Part shown: positions 44,579 through 56,932 of the stretch, piece by piece | Position numbering within the stretch: position 1 is the first letter of the stretch | How the letters are laid out: each line of letters starts with the position of its first letter | NCBI GenBank assembly: GCA_964036155.1 | Contig: OZ038422.1 | Location: forward strand, 60,039,201-60,103,200 | Origin: Diploscapter coronatus | Lineage: Eukaryota > Nematoda > Chromadorea > Rhabditida > Rhabditidae | Direction: 5' to 3' | Length of the DNA stretch: 64,000 nucleotides | Notes under the pieces: model-generated | Told to the model about the DNA's origin: nothing | Database searches by the model: none | Seen by the model: the letters and a program-made list of their open reading frames with translations, nothing else | Made by a program: the position numbers and the translations under genes

Positions 44579-44800
44579 ATTTGGATGAAACTTGAGAAAT
44601 TTGAATTAATCAGTCATATTTATTTTATATAAATCAATACGCTTTTAATGAAATAAAAACAAATATTTAATCATATGAATATTACACATTACACTAGCAA
44701 CTACACGAGGAATAAATAGTTTAAAATTTTAAATGAAAATTTGTATATAAAAATTTTTAAAAATACATAAAATTGCACAGAAAATAGGTCCCATATCTTA

Positions 44801-45297
44801 GGACCCACAAACATTTTATATGCTAATTTATTTTTGCTCAATCGAAAATTGAAATCCGAAAAATGTATGTAAAGGAATTTTCATTTTCGTCTATAGCTCT
44901 GCTTAGAATGTTGCATCGCTTATAATCTTCCATAAAACAATTGGTTTTATGAGACACACCTGCATACCAAAGATTGATCCAAAATTTTACAGCTTTCAAG
45001 CGCTCTCAGTTAAAAACTGTTTTTTGAAATTACCATTTCACACCCGCAGGTCAGCCCGTCACATCAATAAACGTAGTAAAAAATAGGTGCGAGCGAGCGA
45101 CGTGGTGTCAAAGAATAGCATATACAATTTTAAATTATAATGTGGTCTTCACATTTCGGCTAGTTTTTACTATTTTTGAGTAAGTGATACTGTTAGAAAT
45201 TTTTTGACATCGTAACTATCTAAGTTACGGTAGGACTTACTCATAAATTAAAAAATTAATTTGACATGATAACATTGAGAAATGTTTTTGTGGGTCC
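44801..45297. mobile_element. Small inverted-repeat element (about 500 bp)
   Basis: Ends GGACCCACAAACATTT and AAATGTTTTTGTGGGTCC are inverted repeats flanked by TA. There is no coding sequence inside. A decayed third end-like motif (aataggtccc) lies just outside the left end, at 44783. Confidence 0.7.
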
Positions 45298-45350
45298 TAT
45301 TTATGATAGTCTATGAATGAAATGCCCGTTGCAATTTCTCATTTCATAAA

Positions 45351-45523
45351 GGGCCCGTTCATACTTTAGTTGCAATGTAACTTGCAATTTGCAACTCGCT
45401 TGAAATAGCATGGGAAGTGAAGAGAGCGCGATTGCACCATTTTTGTGCTCTTCTGATTTCTCATGCTATTTCAAGCGAGTTGCAAATTGCAAGTTGCATT
45501 GCAACTAAAGTATGAACGGGCCC
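45351..45523. mobile_element. Near-perfect palindromic element (173 bp)
   Basis: Arms of about 70 bp, starting GGGCCCGTTCATACTTTAG and ending with the exact inverse, surround a spacer of about 35 bp. The arms differ by only one or two bases, so transcripts would form a long hairpin. It is likely a miniature transposon; no clear target duplication beyond a short A-run. Confidence 0.75.
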
Positions 45524-46092
45524 AAATTCTTGCGCGCGATCCTTCCTTTCGATTTTCTGCTAAATTCCCACGCCTCCATCGTTAGGGTTAGTTTAAATCG
45601 TGCTTGTAAGTAATAGTGCTCATGCACAAACATTTATTTTCTCTCTCCAAAAAATAGCCCCTCCCCAGTTTCGGGGTGAAATATGCCATCCTGCATGCAT
45701 GAGGAGGAGAGAGGAATGGGAAAAGAGGAAAGTTGCATACTATTTTCATGCTCCCTTTTTCTCTGGTCAAAATAGTCTAGATACTCTACTAATTTACTTT
45801 TTACTTGACTGTTCATAAGTATTCATCGACTTGAAAAGCGGAATCGCACGTATTTATTTATTTTTTTTTTAATTTCTCATTTTTTCTCTCAAAACAGGGC
45901 CAGACAGAATTCTAAATGTTGCTTTTCGAAATTCCGCTCGGCCCTGGTTCAAAACTTATCTTTCCCTACCACTTTTGATTATCTTTCTTCTGATTCGAAA
46001 TCTTATCAGTGCTGTCTTATCAATATCACTTTACTTCTTCAAAAACGATTTCTTTTTTTTTTCGAAATGTATTCTTTTCTCAAACATATATG
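45524..46092. other. Upstream region of the MRE11 gene
   Basis: No gene supported. Opposing open frames at 45588-45818 are composition artefacts. This should contain the mre-11 promoter. Confidence 0.4.
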
Positions 46093-46101
46093 TTTCAGAG
46101 A
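46093..46101 (+). other. Candidate spliced-leader acceptor of mre-11
   Basis: TTTCAG at 46093-46098 is followed by AGA and then the start codon at 46102. No 5' exon that would need a cis-intron is visible, so a trans-splice acceptor is the simplest reading. It also decides the start: the upstream in-frame ATG at 46009 would be removed. Confidence 0.6.
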
Positions 46102-49100
46102 ATGAACACTTCCGGTGAAGAATCGGTAAAATCCGAGGATGGGTTGAATATAGATGAGAGGGATTCGATTCGGGAAAGCCAGGAAGGAGGAGGAGGCAGG
46201 AACGAAAGGGAGGAGAACGGAGACGAGGACGAGACGGCGATGGCAGACCCGAGACGAGCCATGAACAGGGTCAGGCAGTTCAACGAGACGACCGCTGGGG
46301 TGCAGAAGGTGGGATTTTGAAGATTTAAAAATTTGAATTTGAAGATTTAAAAAATCAAGCTTACTGTCGATTTCCAGAAACTCACGGAAGCGGATACTTT
46401 CGAGATCCTCGTGGCCACCGACATTCACGTAGGATACGGGGAAAAGAAGCCGGGCAGGTTGGAAGATATTTCTTTTTTATTTTCTGAAAAAAAACTCAGA
46501 TCCGAAGACTCGATCAACACGTTCGAAGAGGTGCTGCAAATCGCCGTCGAGGAAAAAGTCGACTTTCTTTTGCTGGGTAAAATTCTTGGAAAATAAAATA
46601 AAAAATGCTTTCTAAAGAAAATTACAACTTTTTTTTTTAAATTTTATTTCAGCCGGCGACTTATTCCACGAGAACAACCCCTCTCGAGCCATTCAGCACA
46701 AGGTCATCCAGCTGCTCAGAAAGTACTGCTTCAATGATAATCCGGTATTTATTTTTTTATTTACAAAAATTGTTATTTATTTAATTTTTCCAGGTCAATT
46801 TCACGTGCATCTCCGATCCGCACCTCTCGTTCCAGCATAGCAAATTCGAGTCGGCCAACTTCGAGGTGAATTTAATAAGAAATTCTTTCCAAAGATTCAA
46901 ATTTTTAAATTCCAGGACATGAACCTGAACGTGGGTCTGCCGGTTTTCACGATTCATGGAAATCACGATGACATGGCTGGGAAGGTGATTTTTTAATCTA
47001 AATTTTTTTGAAAAATATCTTCTCTTACAAGTTTTCATTTTCAAAAGTTTCAGAAACTGACTGCTTTGGACCTGCTCCACGAGGCTGGACTTGTGAATTT
47101 GTTCGGCAAATTCAACGAGATCTCTCAGTTCGATGTAAATTTTATTTTTTCATATAATATTTTAAAAATGTTTCACAGAAAGAGAATTTCAGGTCTACCC
47201 CGTGCTTATGCAAAAAGGCCAGACCCGCGTCGCGCTCTATGGGATTGGCAGTCAAAGGGACGACCGACTTTGCAGGGCTTTCAAGGTCGATTTTTAAATT
47301 TCTGAAAACCGCTCGTATAAAATTCTTTTTAAAAATAAAGTTTTCATAAATTCTTACTTGAATATTCGCAAAATTCTAATTGTCTTTTTGTATTTCAAAA
47401 AACTTTAGGATAACAACGTGACGTTTCACTGTCAGCCTGATGACGGAGAAAAGTGGTTCAACATTCTCACCCTCCATCAGAACAGGCCGCAAAGGTTGAG
47501 TCTTCAAAAATTAAAAAAAAAAATCTTGAAACATAGTTTTAGTCGATTCTTTAAAAGCACTTTTCAGTATGCCAAAAAGCTACAAACCACAACTAAATCT
47601 GATTATTTTTGAGCAAATTCTTCAAGGAATCATATGATCTAATGACTTATTATCGGTTTTAAATATAATTTTTAAAACATTTTTAGATCGACCGTCCGCT
47701 CAACGGGCTCGCACATCCCGGCCAAACTGCTGCCCAACTTCATGGAACTCGTCGTCTGGGGTCACGAGCACGAGTCCATTCCTCGTAAGTCTAATTTTTC
47801 GCTTTATTTTTTTTTTAAACATATCTCGTCCATTTAATATTTCTAGCAAGAAAAAACATTGAAATGTGGACACATTAACAATTTTAAGATGCTGAATGGG
47901 AACCAGGCTCGGGCGAGGACGGCGACGGCTTCTACATTCTGCAGCCCGGCTCGACCGTCGCCACCTCTCTCACTGTCGATGAGGCAAAGCCCAAGCACGT
48001 CGTCAAACTGAGAGTAAACCAATCTTAGTTATTATCTTTAATCCTAAAACATGAATTGAAAATTTAAAAAATACTCAAATAATTAAAAAAAACATTTGAA
48101 TTGTTCTAAAGATTACTTAATTTTGAAACATTTTTAAAAGCTTCTATAATAGAAGCAAAATTTCAGATCCGCGGTTCGCAATTCAAACTGCAACCCATCG
48201 AGTTAAAAACCGTTCGGCCGGTAAGAAAAATATTATCTTTTCAATTTTTTCTAAAATTGAAATTTTAGATGGTCGTGGACACGATCCGAATGTCGAAAGT
48301 GTCCCGTAGACTGGAATACAAGAAATATCCCAAACCAGACGAAGGCATCAAGCAGAGAATCGCTGGGGTCAAGTATCTGGTAAACTTAAATGTGTACTTA
48401 TTTTTTTTATTTAGAAAGGTCAGGTTTTTTGTTGAAATTTTTGAAGAAAAACTTGAAATAAAAAATAACGATTTAAGAAAATACTTCTTTGCCATAAAAA
48501 ACACGAATCTGAGATAAAATATTTTTTAAAAATTGAGAAAGAATTCGAGATTTTTTTAAACATAAAACATTTCTAGGACGAGGTTCTAGTTGAGGAGAAA
48601 ATCCGCGAGATGCTGGCGAAGGCGAAAGATTTGGTGCTGGACGACAACCGCACGCCCTGGCCGCCCCTCCTCAGACTCAACATCCAATACGACGGCGAGT
48701 GGGCTAATTGTCAGGTGGGGAATTAGATTTAGAAAAAATCATTTTCTATAAAAATTTCTAAAGAAAGCCAGACAATATGTTTCTTTTCTAATTATTTGTT
48801 CTTTCCTAAAGATTGTATAAAGTTTCGACAGAAAATCAGTCTAATCCTTTTTTCGTAGGATCTCTGAAGAAGAATACTTTTCTGTTAATTTTTAGCCTCT
48901 GAACGCGAAGAAAGTCGGCATGCAGTACAGCGAGGAGGTGGCGAATCCGGTCGATATGATAGCCGTCAAAAGGGTGATTTTTTGAAATTTTTGGAAAAAA
49001 AAACAATTTATAAAGGCTGAAAAATGAAACTTTGCAGGAGCGTGTCAAAAACCGGATAAAAATCGACGACGACGACATGGAAATCACCGATCCGACCGCC

Positions 49101-50956
49101 AAAGTCTCCGCTCTCACAGTCGAGCAGGTATATAGTAGTTTTTTTTTAATCAATTTTCTTTTGCAATAACTTTCAAATATTCAAATTTTTGAAAAAGATC
49201 AAATTCAATGATATTTCCCTTTTTTTTTAGATCATCGCCAAGCACTTCGAGACGGTCCCCATGGAGGAAAAGCTGACCATTCTTGATAATGGCGAGTCTC
49301 AATTTCATTAAAAATAATTATGTTTTAGAGAATGCCCTAAGATGAAATGTGTTATGCCTTGCATGATTGCTGAAATTCCAAGAATCTGAAGAGCTATTTT
49401 ACTATTTTAGGCACTATCGCTGATGCTATGTCTATTTTCGCTGATGACGTCGACTCGACCGCCGGTTTGGCCACCATCCGCAGCGCCAACGCCGAATTCA
49501 TCACCAAGCTCAAGGTTATTTCAACTTTTAGACTATTTTACCGTATTTTTACTAAAACTCAAATAAATCAACTTTCTCAGAAATTCAGTTTATTTTTTCC
49601 CCAATCACAAAGTACTATCGGGTATTTTGACTATTTTATAATGATTTTTATCAAGCTCCTGAAATTATGTAACTCTTACACTTTCTCATAAAAATCGATT
49701 TTCTATTTGCCAAAATGACCGGGATAAGGAAACTTGTCTGAAACTTATCGTTATCAGAAAATGATTGAGCACATTTTTCAGGACAAAGTTGGCGAAGTCC
49801 AGAAGAGCCTCAACAAGATGCAACTGCCCGACCTTCCTGATTTGACCAGCGGGGAAGTAAGCGAAAAATTCTTTTGCCTAAATTTGAAAACTGGAAATTA
49901 CACTAGATAAGTATTTCCTTGAAAAAGCGTCCAACTATCATTTTGTATCAAATTTGATTTCTCCGGCACTTTTTAAGCTTTTTTAGCGCGCTCCAAGAGG
50001 CGATCGAATCTACAAGACACTGCTGGACACGGTGACCGCGGACGTAGCCGTGTACAAGGAGATGGCCTACCAGCCGCATGTCATCGACCTGGAAACGGAG
50101 ACCGGGAACATTCCATCCGTATCTAGTCAAAGCACCCAACGTGAGAATTGGGAATATGCTAATTTTGGGGTTTTGTAATGCTCGATTTTCATTTTTACAT
50201 TATGACGATGAATGGTTGAATGTTTTCAAGGTTCAAAATTTTAGACAAATTTCTGGATTTTTAGGTTATCAATTATCATGATTGAAGCGGAAAATTCTGA
50301 ATTCGTTTTGAGATTGTTTTGAAACATAGAAAATTTTGGCAGGAAATAATTTGCAAGAATTAGATATTCGAAAAACACTCTTCAAATATTTCAACTTGGA
50401 AAAATTTACGAAGTACACCTATTCCTAAAGATGGATCCAAATAAGATGCGATTTTCCAGAATCGTCGTCTCACAGTCTGGCTCTGTCGCGCCAATCCACC
50501 CAGGCCTCGGACTCGCATCGCCTCGCCAGAATGAACGAACTGGCCTCTCAGGTACACAATTATTCAATAGCATTTCAAAATATTCAATTCAGTTTTTCCT
50601 TGGTAAAACAAACTCGTTCGTTTACTTCAAATTAACGGCATACTGATCATGAAAATGATTGAAATTTCAGTTTTGGAATTTTTTAACTTGAAGAAAAATT
50701 CATTTTCAGCTTAGGCTTCGTAAGTTTGTCAAATTAAAAGAAACCTTTTATCTTCGAAATTCAATTTTTCTGAGCTTCTAATTAGCATATTTAAAAAAAA
50801 AAAAAAAAAATATTAAATTTTCAGATGGCCGCCTCTCAGCAGCAGCAGTCGTCTCGCAGGGTGCCATTGAAGGAGCAGAATCGTCCTAGAAAAAGGGCGG
50901 CAGCCAGGAATCAGGACGAAGTCATGTTCGATGACGACGACGACGACGACTTTTAG
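46102..50956 (+). CDS. mre-11: MRE11 double-strand-break repair nuclease
   Basis: About 22 exons encode roughly 720 residues, the usual animal MRE11 length. After an acidic, Gly/Glu-rich N-terminal extension of about 70 residues come the phosphoesterase motifs in order: DIHVGYGEK (about 46420), [10 protein letters not shown] (about 46665), GNHDD (about 46955), [13 protein letters not shown] (about 47240), LHQNR (about 47470) and WGHEHES (about 47757). These carry the two-metal ligands of the nuclease. The capping and DNA-binding domain follows (47890-49140), then a low-complexity C-terminus with QQQQ, basic clusters ([11 protein letters not shown]) and a final run of aspartates. MRE11 acts with RAD50 in end resection and meiotic break processing. 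It begins with a probable trans-splice acceptor. The long N-terminal extension is unusual for the family. Confidence 0.95.
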
Positions 50957-51647
50957 AGGCAAATATGAGTATGCCATCGATTTTTAAAAAATAATAATTT
51001 TATATAGGTACATCGAGATTTTTTCTTGATTTGAAAAGTATCAATACATTTGATTTCTTTCTGATTCAAACATTTCGCAAATGACATTCCTATTGCTAGA
51101 TTTCTATGAAACTGAAAATTCGATGTTTTAAATGCTTTGAATTGAACTTTGAGTACGGTGAGCCTTCAGAAAGTGGGTAGGATTTCAGTGTCTTTCATAC
51201 GTCATTTTTCATTAAGTCAGGAGTTTTTACGATAAAAATTTTTTAAAAATAGCGTATGAAAGGTTCATTATTCCCGTGAATTAAGAAAAAAAAACGCCTC
51301 GTTAATTTTGACAATCCTCAGATTATTCTTTTGCTTGAATGTTTTCTCAGAGCTTTGAATTCAAACACTTTACTTCAACTCTATCGATCTAATAGTGAGC
51401 ATTACTGTTTTACCTCAAAACTACCGGTTACGAATAAAATACCTTCGTGTAAAAACAACTTTGACTAATATTCTGAATAGCTAAAATTAGATGCAACGTA
51501 TTTGAAAGAGCATAAATTATGACGATGTTGTGAGACCAGAAAAGTCCGAGTACAAATTAGTGACTAGGTTATTTTAGCAATGTAGAAAGACAATTGAAAT
51601 ATTAGGATTGTGAGACGAACTTGTTAGGAAAAATTATTAGACAATTT
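50957..51647. other. Intergenic stretch between convergent genes
   Basis: AT-rich region between the 3' ends of mre-11 (plus) and the acid phosphatase gene (minus). Two AATAAA-like signals are plausible, near 50985 and 51720, but nothing else is seen. Confidence 0.4.
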
Positions 51648-54600
51648 TTAGAAGACTGCGTTTTTCCTTTTGTACGAGATAAAATAATAAGCCATTGAGA
51701 TGAAGACGGGAATCATTATCGAATAAATAATCTCTGAATAGGCCAAAATCAATGATCCTTCCAAGATTAGCAATGGAGCAGATGGGGTTGAACTGGAGCA
51801 GGTTTGAAGGAAATCCTCTTTGGCGGAGAGAATTCTTGTAGAAGTGAATTGAAGGAAATCGTCAATCGAACAGACGGACTCTTTACAACCAGGCGGTTGT
51901 AGGGTTAATGGAGGCAGAGAAGTCGAGTTACGGTAGAGCAGCTAAAATAATTTATAAAGATTTTATATTGAAAAAGATGGAGTTTTGAAAATTTGAATTT
52001 TATTTTTTAAAATAAAAATTTTAAAAAATGGTACCTGAACGAAATAATCCCCGTCAACTTTGTGCAATTCGAAAATGATCGCCGACGCGTAGGGCGGGAT
52101 TTGGTGATTCGAGACTTTTAGGTTGTAGAGAAGCGACGTCAGGGTTGCGTCGTGCTAAAGTTCAGAAATTTAAAAAACATATTTTGATAATATAACTCGG
52201 AAAAGAACTCCCATAAAACAATAAGGAAAGCACTTCTCTCATAAAGGCTTTTACCTTAAAGAGTAGAGCTATTTTAAGCGTTTTTTCGAGTTATCTTGAT
52301 AAATTTAAAAAGAAAAAAGTCGAATTTACCGACGAAAACAGGAGCATTTTCTTGGTGTTCGATTTCGGGTCGGCGATTTTTGCGTTGATATTAGCGACGA
52401 TCTGCCCCAGTAAATATCCGGTTCGGAGTTTCGATTTTTCATCGGAATTGTAAGATTCCATTCTGTCGAGGGTCTTCAACTCGATAATCTTCTCAAACAC
52501 CGTCACATTGTCGGGAAGAACATTGGCATAGACCCAGGCCGGTTGTGGCAGACCATTTTCGGACTAAAATTTAAAGATTTTTTTCACGAAAATATAATTT
52601 TTTTAGGCTTAAAATTTTATTTTATGCTAATTAAAACTAGAAAAATTGAATAAAAATTATTACCTCTCTAAAAACTGCATTGTAAATGTCGGCGATGTTT
52701 TTCATCGACACTTCGAGTCCAGCGTGATTTGAAACGAACTCGAAAAATTCTCGATTCTTCCGATTTTCCCTTTCATAGAGACGCTTCTTGTCTTTGCCAA
52801 CGATTTCATCAGCTCTAGGGCATTTGACGCTGTTCGGCTTCAGGAGCTGAATTGGATAAAGTTATTGATCTTTCAAAAATGATCTTTTTCAATTATTTTC
52901 TCAGCCTTTAATCTTGAATTAAAAAATAATTTCATCATTTGAAGGTAAAAATCAAAAGTTCAGACTTGATTTTTTAATTTCATAATCTTAAAATACTCTG
53001 ATTTGAATACGTCTTCTCCAGTCAGAAGTCAAAACAAAGACCCCTCTTCATAATTTGATAAGGCCGGTCAGAAACTACATAAAAATTTGGGGCTTCCCAA
53101 GACAAAGAACGAAAAGAGCACAGCCTAATGACGCAATATTTCCACGATCAAATGAATTCGGAAAGGTTTCAATGAAATTTTCAGTGTTCCAAGAGTACTC
53201 TGGTCAGTAAAAGAGCAGAACTATAAAATGGCATGATTATTATTAGAGTTCAGGAATGAACCTTTTCGTTGAAATTATCACGAAAATTACTGATTTCGAT
53301 AATGGAATCACTTTTTCCATAGTAAGAAAAAACCTTGCCCAAAATTCACTGCAAATTTTAGATTATGTCATATTTTTACGGCAACATTTACTTTTGGTTT
53401 AAAAGAATTTGAAAAATTCATATTATTCATCAAAACTCATTTACTTCCCCTTTCGACCCCGTCACTTATCAAAAAATTACGAATATCAGCTTCAAAATGA
53501 CTCTAATTTTCGTCGGAAACCACGCTTTTAGTCAAGACTATGAATAGGAATTGTTTTCTGTTTACCTAAAATGATAACAGAAATCAGCACCAAAAAAGTT
53601 CTCCCCTTTCATCCTGTTTATCGCTTTATTTTTAGCATTTAAAAATGCGACTAAACTTTTCAACTGATAACCAATATGAATTAGAACGTTTTGGAGTTTT
53701 TGAACAAAGGAAGTGGCCTTCATAATACGAATTCTATTTTTGGAGATAGTTAATGGATAAATTAAACAATTAATTAGGGGATTATCGAGCTTCTTACTAA
53801 TTAAAACAGCTGAATAACTAAAAAGTCTCACCAAGTCTTCCTTGTGGCTAGAAAATGTGTGGACAGGGACAATTTGATCGGGGAATAAACCAGAATTCAC
53901 GCCCATCGCTGTTTCAATACATCGGTCCTTGTCACTCGATCGAACATGAACCTGAAATTAGAATTAATTGGAGCAATTATCGCTAATTAGACTAGTTAAA
54001 TATATTTGAGATATTATTATAGTTTGCATCATTTCAAAATGAACGCATTACGTCATCATGATATTATTATGTCATGATTTATCATCTTTTCATGACACTA
54101 AAACGAAATATGTGATGATGAAATCATTTGAAACAAAAAATATTTCATTAAAATTTCATTATCAGAAAAATCTTCATGATATTTTTCGATTTTCAAAACA
54201 AATAATTTCTGAATTAAAAAAAAAAAACGACTAAAATATGAAGAAAACTTTTCTAAAATATCTAAAATAATAAAGTACCTTTTTCCTATTATAGTCCCCT
54301 ACGAAATGTCCATATCTTCCTGCCAGGTAGTGTCCCAACTCCCTGGCCTGTTCGTGGCCTCTCGCAGTCAGTTGGCTGTAACCCCGCGGCCAGGCCGACT
54401 CATCATAGGGGTCATTCGGGTAGTTGCCCGATGGGGCACGGTCAGCGTGTCTGAAATCAGGTATTTCAAAATTTTAATGGATAATAAAATAAATTAAACT
54501 AGATGGCAGGTTGGATAATTCGCTACCTCGTTACCTATAATAGTTAAGAGTATAGAGCGAGATAAGAAGAGAGACCCTTTCCCCTACTATTTCGTGGGTA

Positions 54601-54791
54601 ACGAAGTAACGAATATTGAAGTAAATATTTATTTGAGGAGTTAAATATGGAAATCACTATATTTTCTCGAGCTCTTCTAAAAAAAAAAGAATATTTTTTT
54701 TAAAAAAATCCGACCTGAACAGAACTTGCACCAACTCGAGTTCGGCCTCGACCATTCCGACGAAAGCGATAATAATGGAGAATAGCTGCAT
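51648..54791 (-). CDS. Membrane-anchored histidine acid phosphatase
   Basis: Seven exons (54715-54791, about 54275-54452, about 53826-53952, about 52674-52848, about 52330-52564, about 52035-52154, 51648-51942) give about 400 residues. The N-terminus is a signal peptide (MQLFSIIIAFVGMVEAE), followed at once by the catalytic RHADRAP (the family's RHGxRxP, with Ala for Gly). The second arginine motif is VRSSDKDRC, and the late catalytic pair is in HDATLTSLL. Near the C-terminus ILAYSEIIYSIIPVFISMAY is a transmembrane helix with a short basic tail, as in lysosomal acid phosphatase. The enzyme removes phosphate from monoesters through a phospho-histidine; lumenal or extracellular sites such as lysosome or intestine are expected. 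Similar genes are numerous in nematodes, so I give no symbol. Confidence 0.88.
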
Positions 54792-56921
54792 TTCTTCGAA
54801 TTTAGGGAACAATTAGTGGAAAATTAGACGGCGAGGATTTTTCTGCTTCCTTCTTTTCGCGTAAGGCTTGTCGCCTTAGAAGCCTGCGGCGAAGGTGGAC
54901 TTTTCGAAGCTTGAATCCTCGATCAAAATTTCAACTCCTTTGGGCCCAGAAATTAGGGGTTTTCAATCAAGTTTTAGGAGTTTTAGTGAAAATCCGAGTT
55001 TAAACTCGAATAATACCTCGAAAATATGCGGAGCCTTGTAGAAATTCGAAGTTGTTTTCGGAATAAGGTAGAGTTTTGGTAGTTGAAGTAGTTTAGGTTT
55101 GTTCGAGTAACGAAATGAGTTAAGCTTGGTGATGAGTGGACTCATTTTTGGCCTTTTATAGTCGGGTGAGATAAGGTAGGGCATGCCTGGGACTAAAAGG
55201 CCGATTCAAGCTGAAAAATGCTAAACTGTCTTGGACAAATTTGTCTGTGACAAAGTGTGGGGGACTCACGCACCTGAAATGAAGAACCATCGCTCATAGA
55301 GGAATAACATGGAATATCAAGAGATAACAGAGAAATAAATAGCGGGAAATAGTATGGAGTAATAATAATTAGAGAAAAAAACAGTGATGAAATACTGATA
55401 ACAGAGCAAAAAGAAATAGTGAGCGATAAGAAGTAAAAAAAATGGGAGAATAGTATTAGAAAAGATAGAAAATCTATCACTGATAGTTCATAATTTGTGC
55501 ACGTGTACTTTTGCTCATGCTTTCACCTTATTCAACGACATCTTCTTGTTTTCTTTGCTCCGGAAATTGTAACGAAGATTTTATCGAATAAATTATGATC
55601 AAAAATAGTAAAAATTGGTAAAAATCACTATAATAATTACGATTTAGACCAAGAAAAGCATATTTTCTTTAGAAGTATTGAATTTTTGAACTCGTTGCAT
55701 TTTGAGAGATCTTTGATACTCTACTCAAGTTAATCTTCATCAATATAGTCACTAAATTCAAATTATACTACCATTTTGATTATTCTTGATTTCCCAGATC
55801 TAATATAAGCAAGAAAGGAATCAACGATAAGGCACTGATAACATGACTATCACCAAGATTGGCAACAAACTTCTAAATCAAAATTAGGAACTCACAAGAC
55901 CAAAAATAGAACTGCCATGTGATAAAACTATCAAATAAGAACAATAGCAACAACCAAATGGTGAAAAAGCATTGAAAAAAAACACATTTAAAAAATAATA
56001 TCAACTTCGAAGTTTAAGTTTTAAATGATAATTATGTTAATACATATTCAAAGTAGATTCAAAATCACCGACCCTATCTGATTCAAAATTATCACTTTTT
56101 GACGCTCAGAAGAAATCAAACTTGTTATTCTCTCTCTATGTTTCAAAAAGCTAAGTTATTTTGAACTACGATAACATTCTCTCATGAAAATCGAATTCGA
56201 TTTTCGACTGTCAACTCTGCGTTTACTGAGTGAATTTATAATGAAAATGTGCCTTGATGAAAGGAACAACTTATATTATTTTCCATAAAAAAATAATAAT
56301 TTTTGATAAGATTGCTTTTCAACGGTTTTGCATTAGCTCGATGCCTTTTTGCCTTCCTTTTTCCGAGGGAAAAGTAGATGCGACTTGTAGTCTCTAAGTC
56401 TATAGCAAAAAATTTTCAGTTAAAGTTCGATTTTTTTTTCAAACTTCAAATATTCATATTTTTATTGCATAAATAATTTGAATCTTCGGAAGAATATAAG
56501 AATTAAACAAATTATCCTTCGGAAATGTATTTTCACTTTTAATATATGACAAATCTACTATAGCATTGGTTCTTTATAACATCGCTCATCATTTCGAACA
56601 TTGGTGAAGTGGCCAACAAATAACGCACAACGCCAATTTGTTATCGATTTTTATGAAGAGGAATCGGCAATAAATATCATAGTTTTTATTCGTTATATTT
56701 GATATTTTTATTTATAAAATTAAGTGGTTCATATCGAGATTGATATGGATAGGACATATCTAATCACAGTACTCGACTTGTTCGGTGTCGTTATTAATTT
56801 TTGCATGCGATGAATTTAAAAGTCGATTGATTGATAAGAGGCATTCAAAGCAGCTGACCAATGTCAAAATTCACATATCTTTCTTCACTAGTATTAATTG
56901 CTGATAAAAATTCCTTGCAAA
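54792..56921. other. Intergenic stretch between divergent genes
   Basis: About 2.1 kb separating the phosphatase start from the start of the Hsp70-Kelch gene. AT-rich, with a few short open frames (54963-55184, 55193-55480) that lack ATG context or family signal. I see no HSE-type arrays (repeated nGAAn) close upstream of 56933, which would be expected for a classical heat-inducible Hsp70. Confidence 0.4.
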
Positions 56922-56932
56922 TTTAGACGAAT
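56922..56932 (+). other. Candidate spliced-leader acceptor of the Hsp70-Kelch gene
   Basis: TTTAG ends at 56926 and is followed by ACGAAT and the ATG at 56933. The first coding exon starts with the canonical Hsp70 N-terminus, so no upstream coding exon is needed. Confidence 0.5.

Noticed and set aside
46039..46428. 129-codon frame antisense to the first MRE11 exons
   Set aside because: Shadow of the GC-rich acidic exon on the other strand.
54963..55480. Two minus-strand frames upstream of the phosphatase gene
   Set aside because: Short, biased towards hydrophobic or basic residues by AT composition, not joined by credible splice sites.
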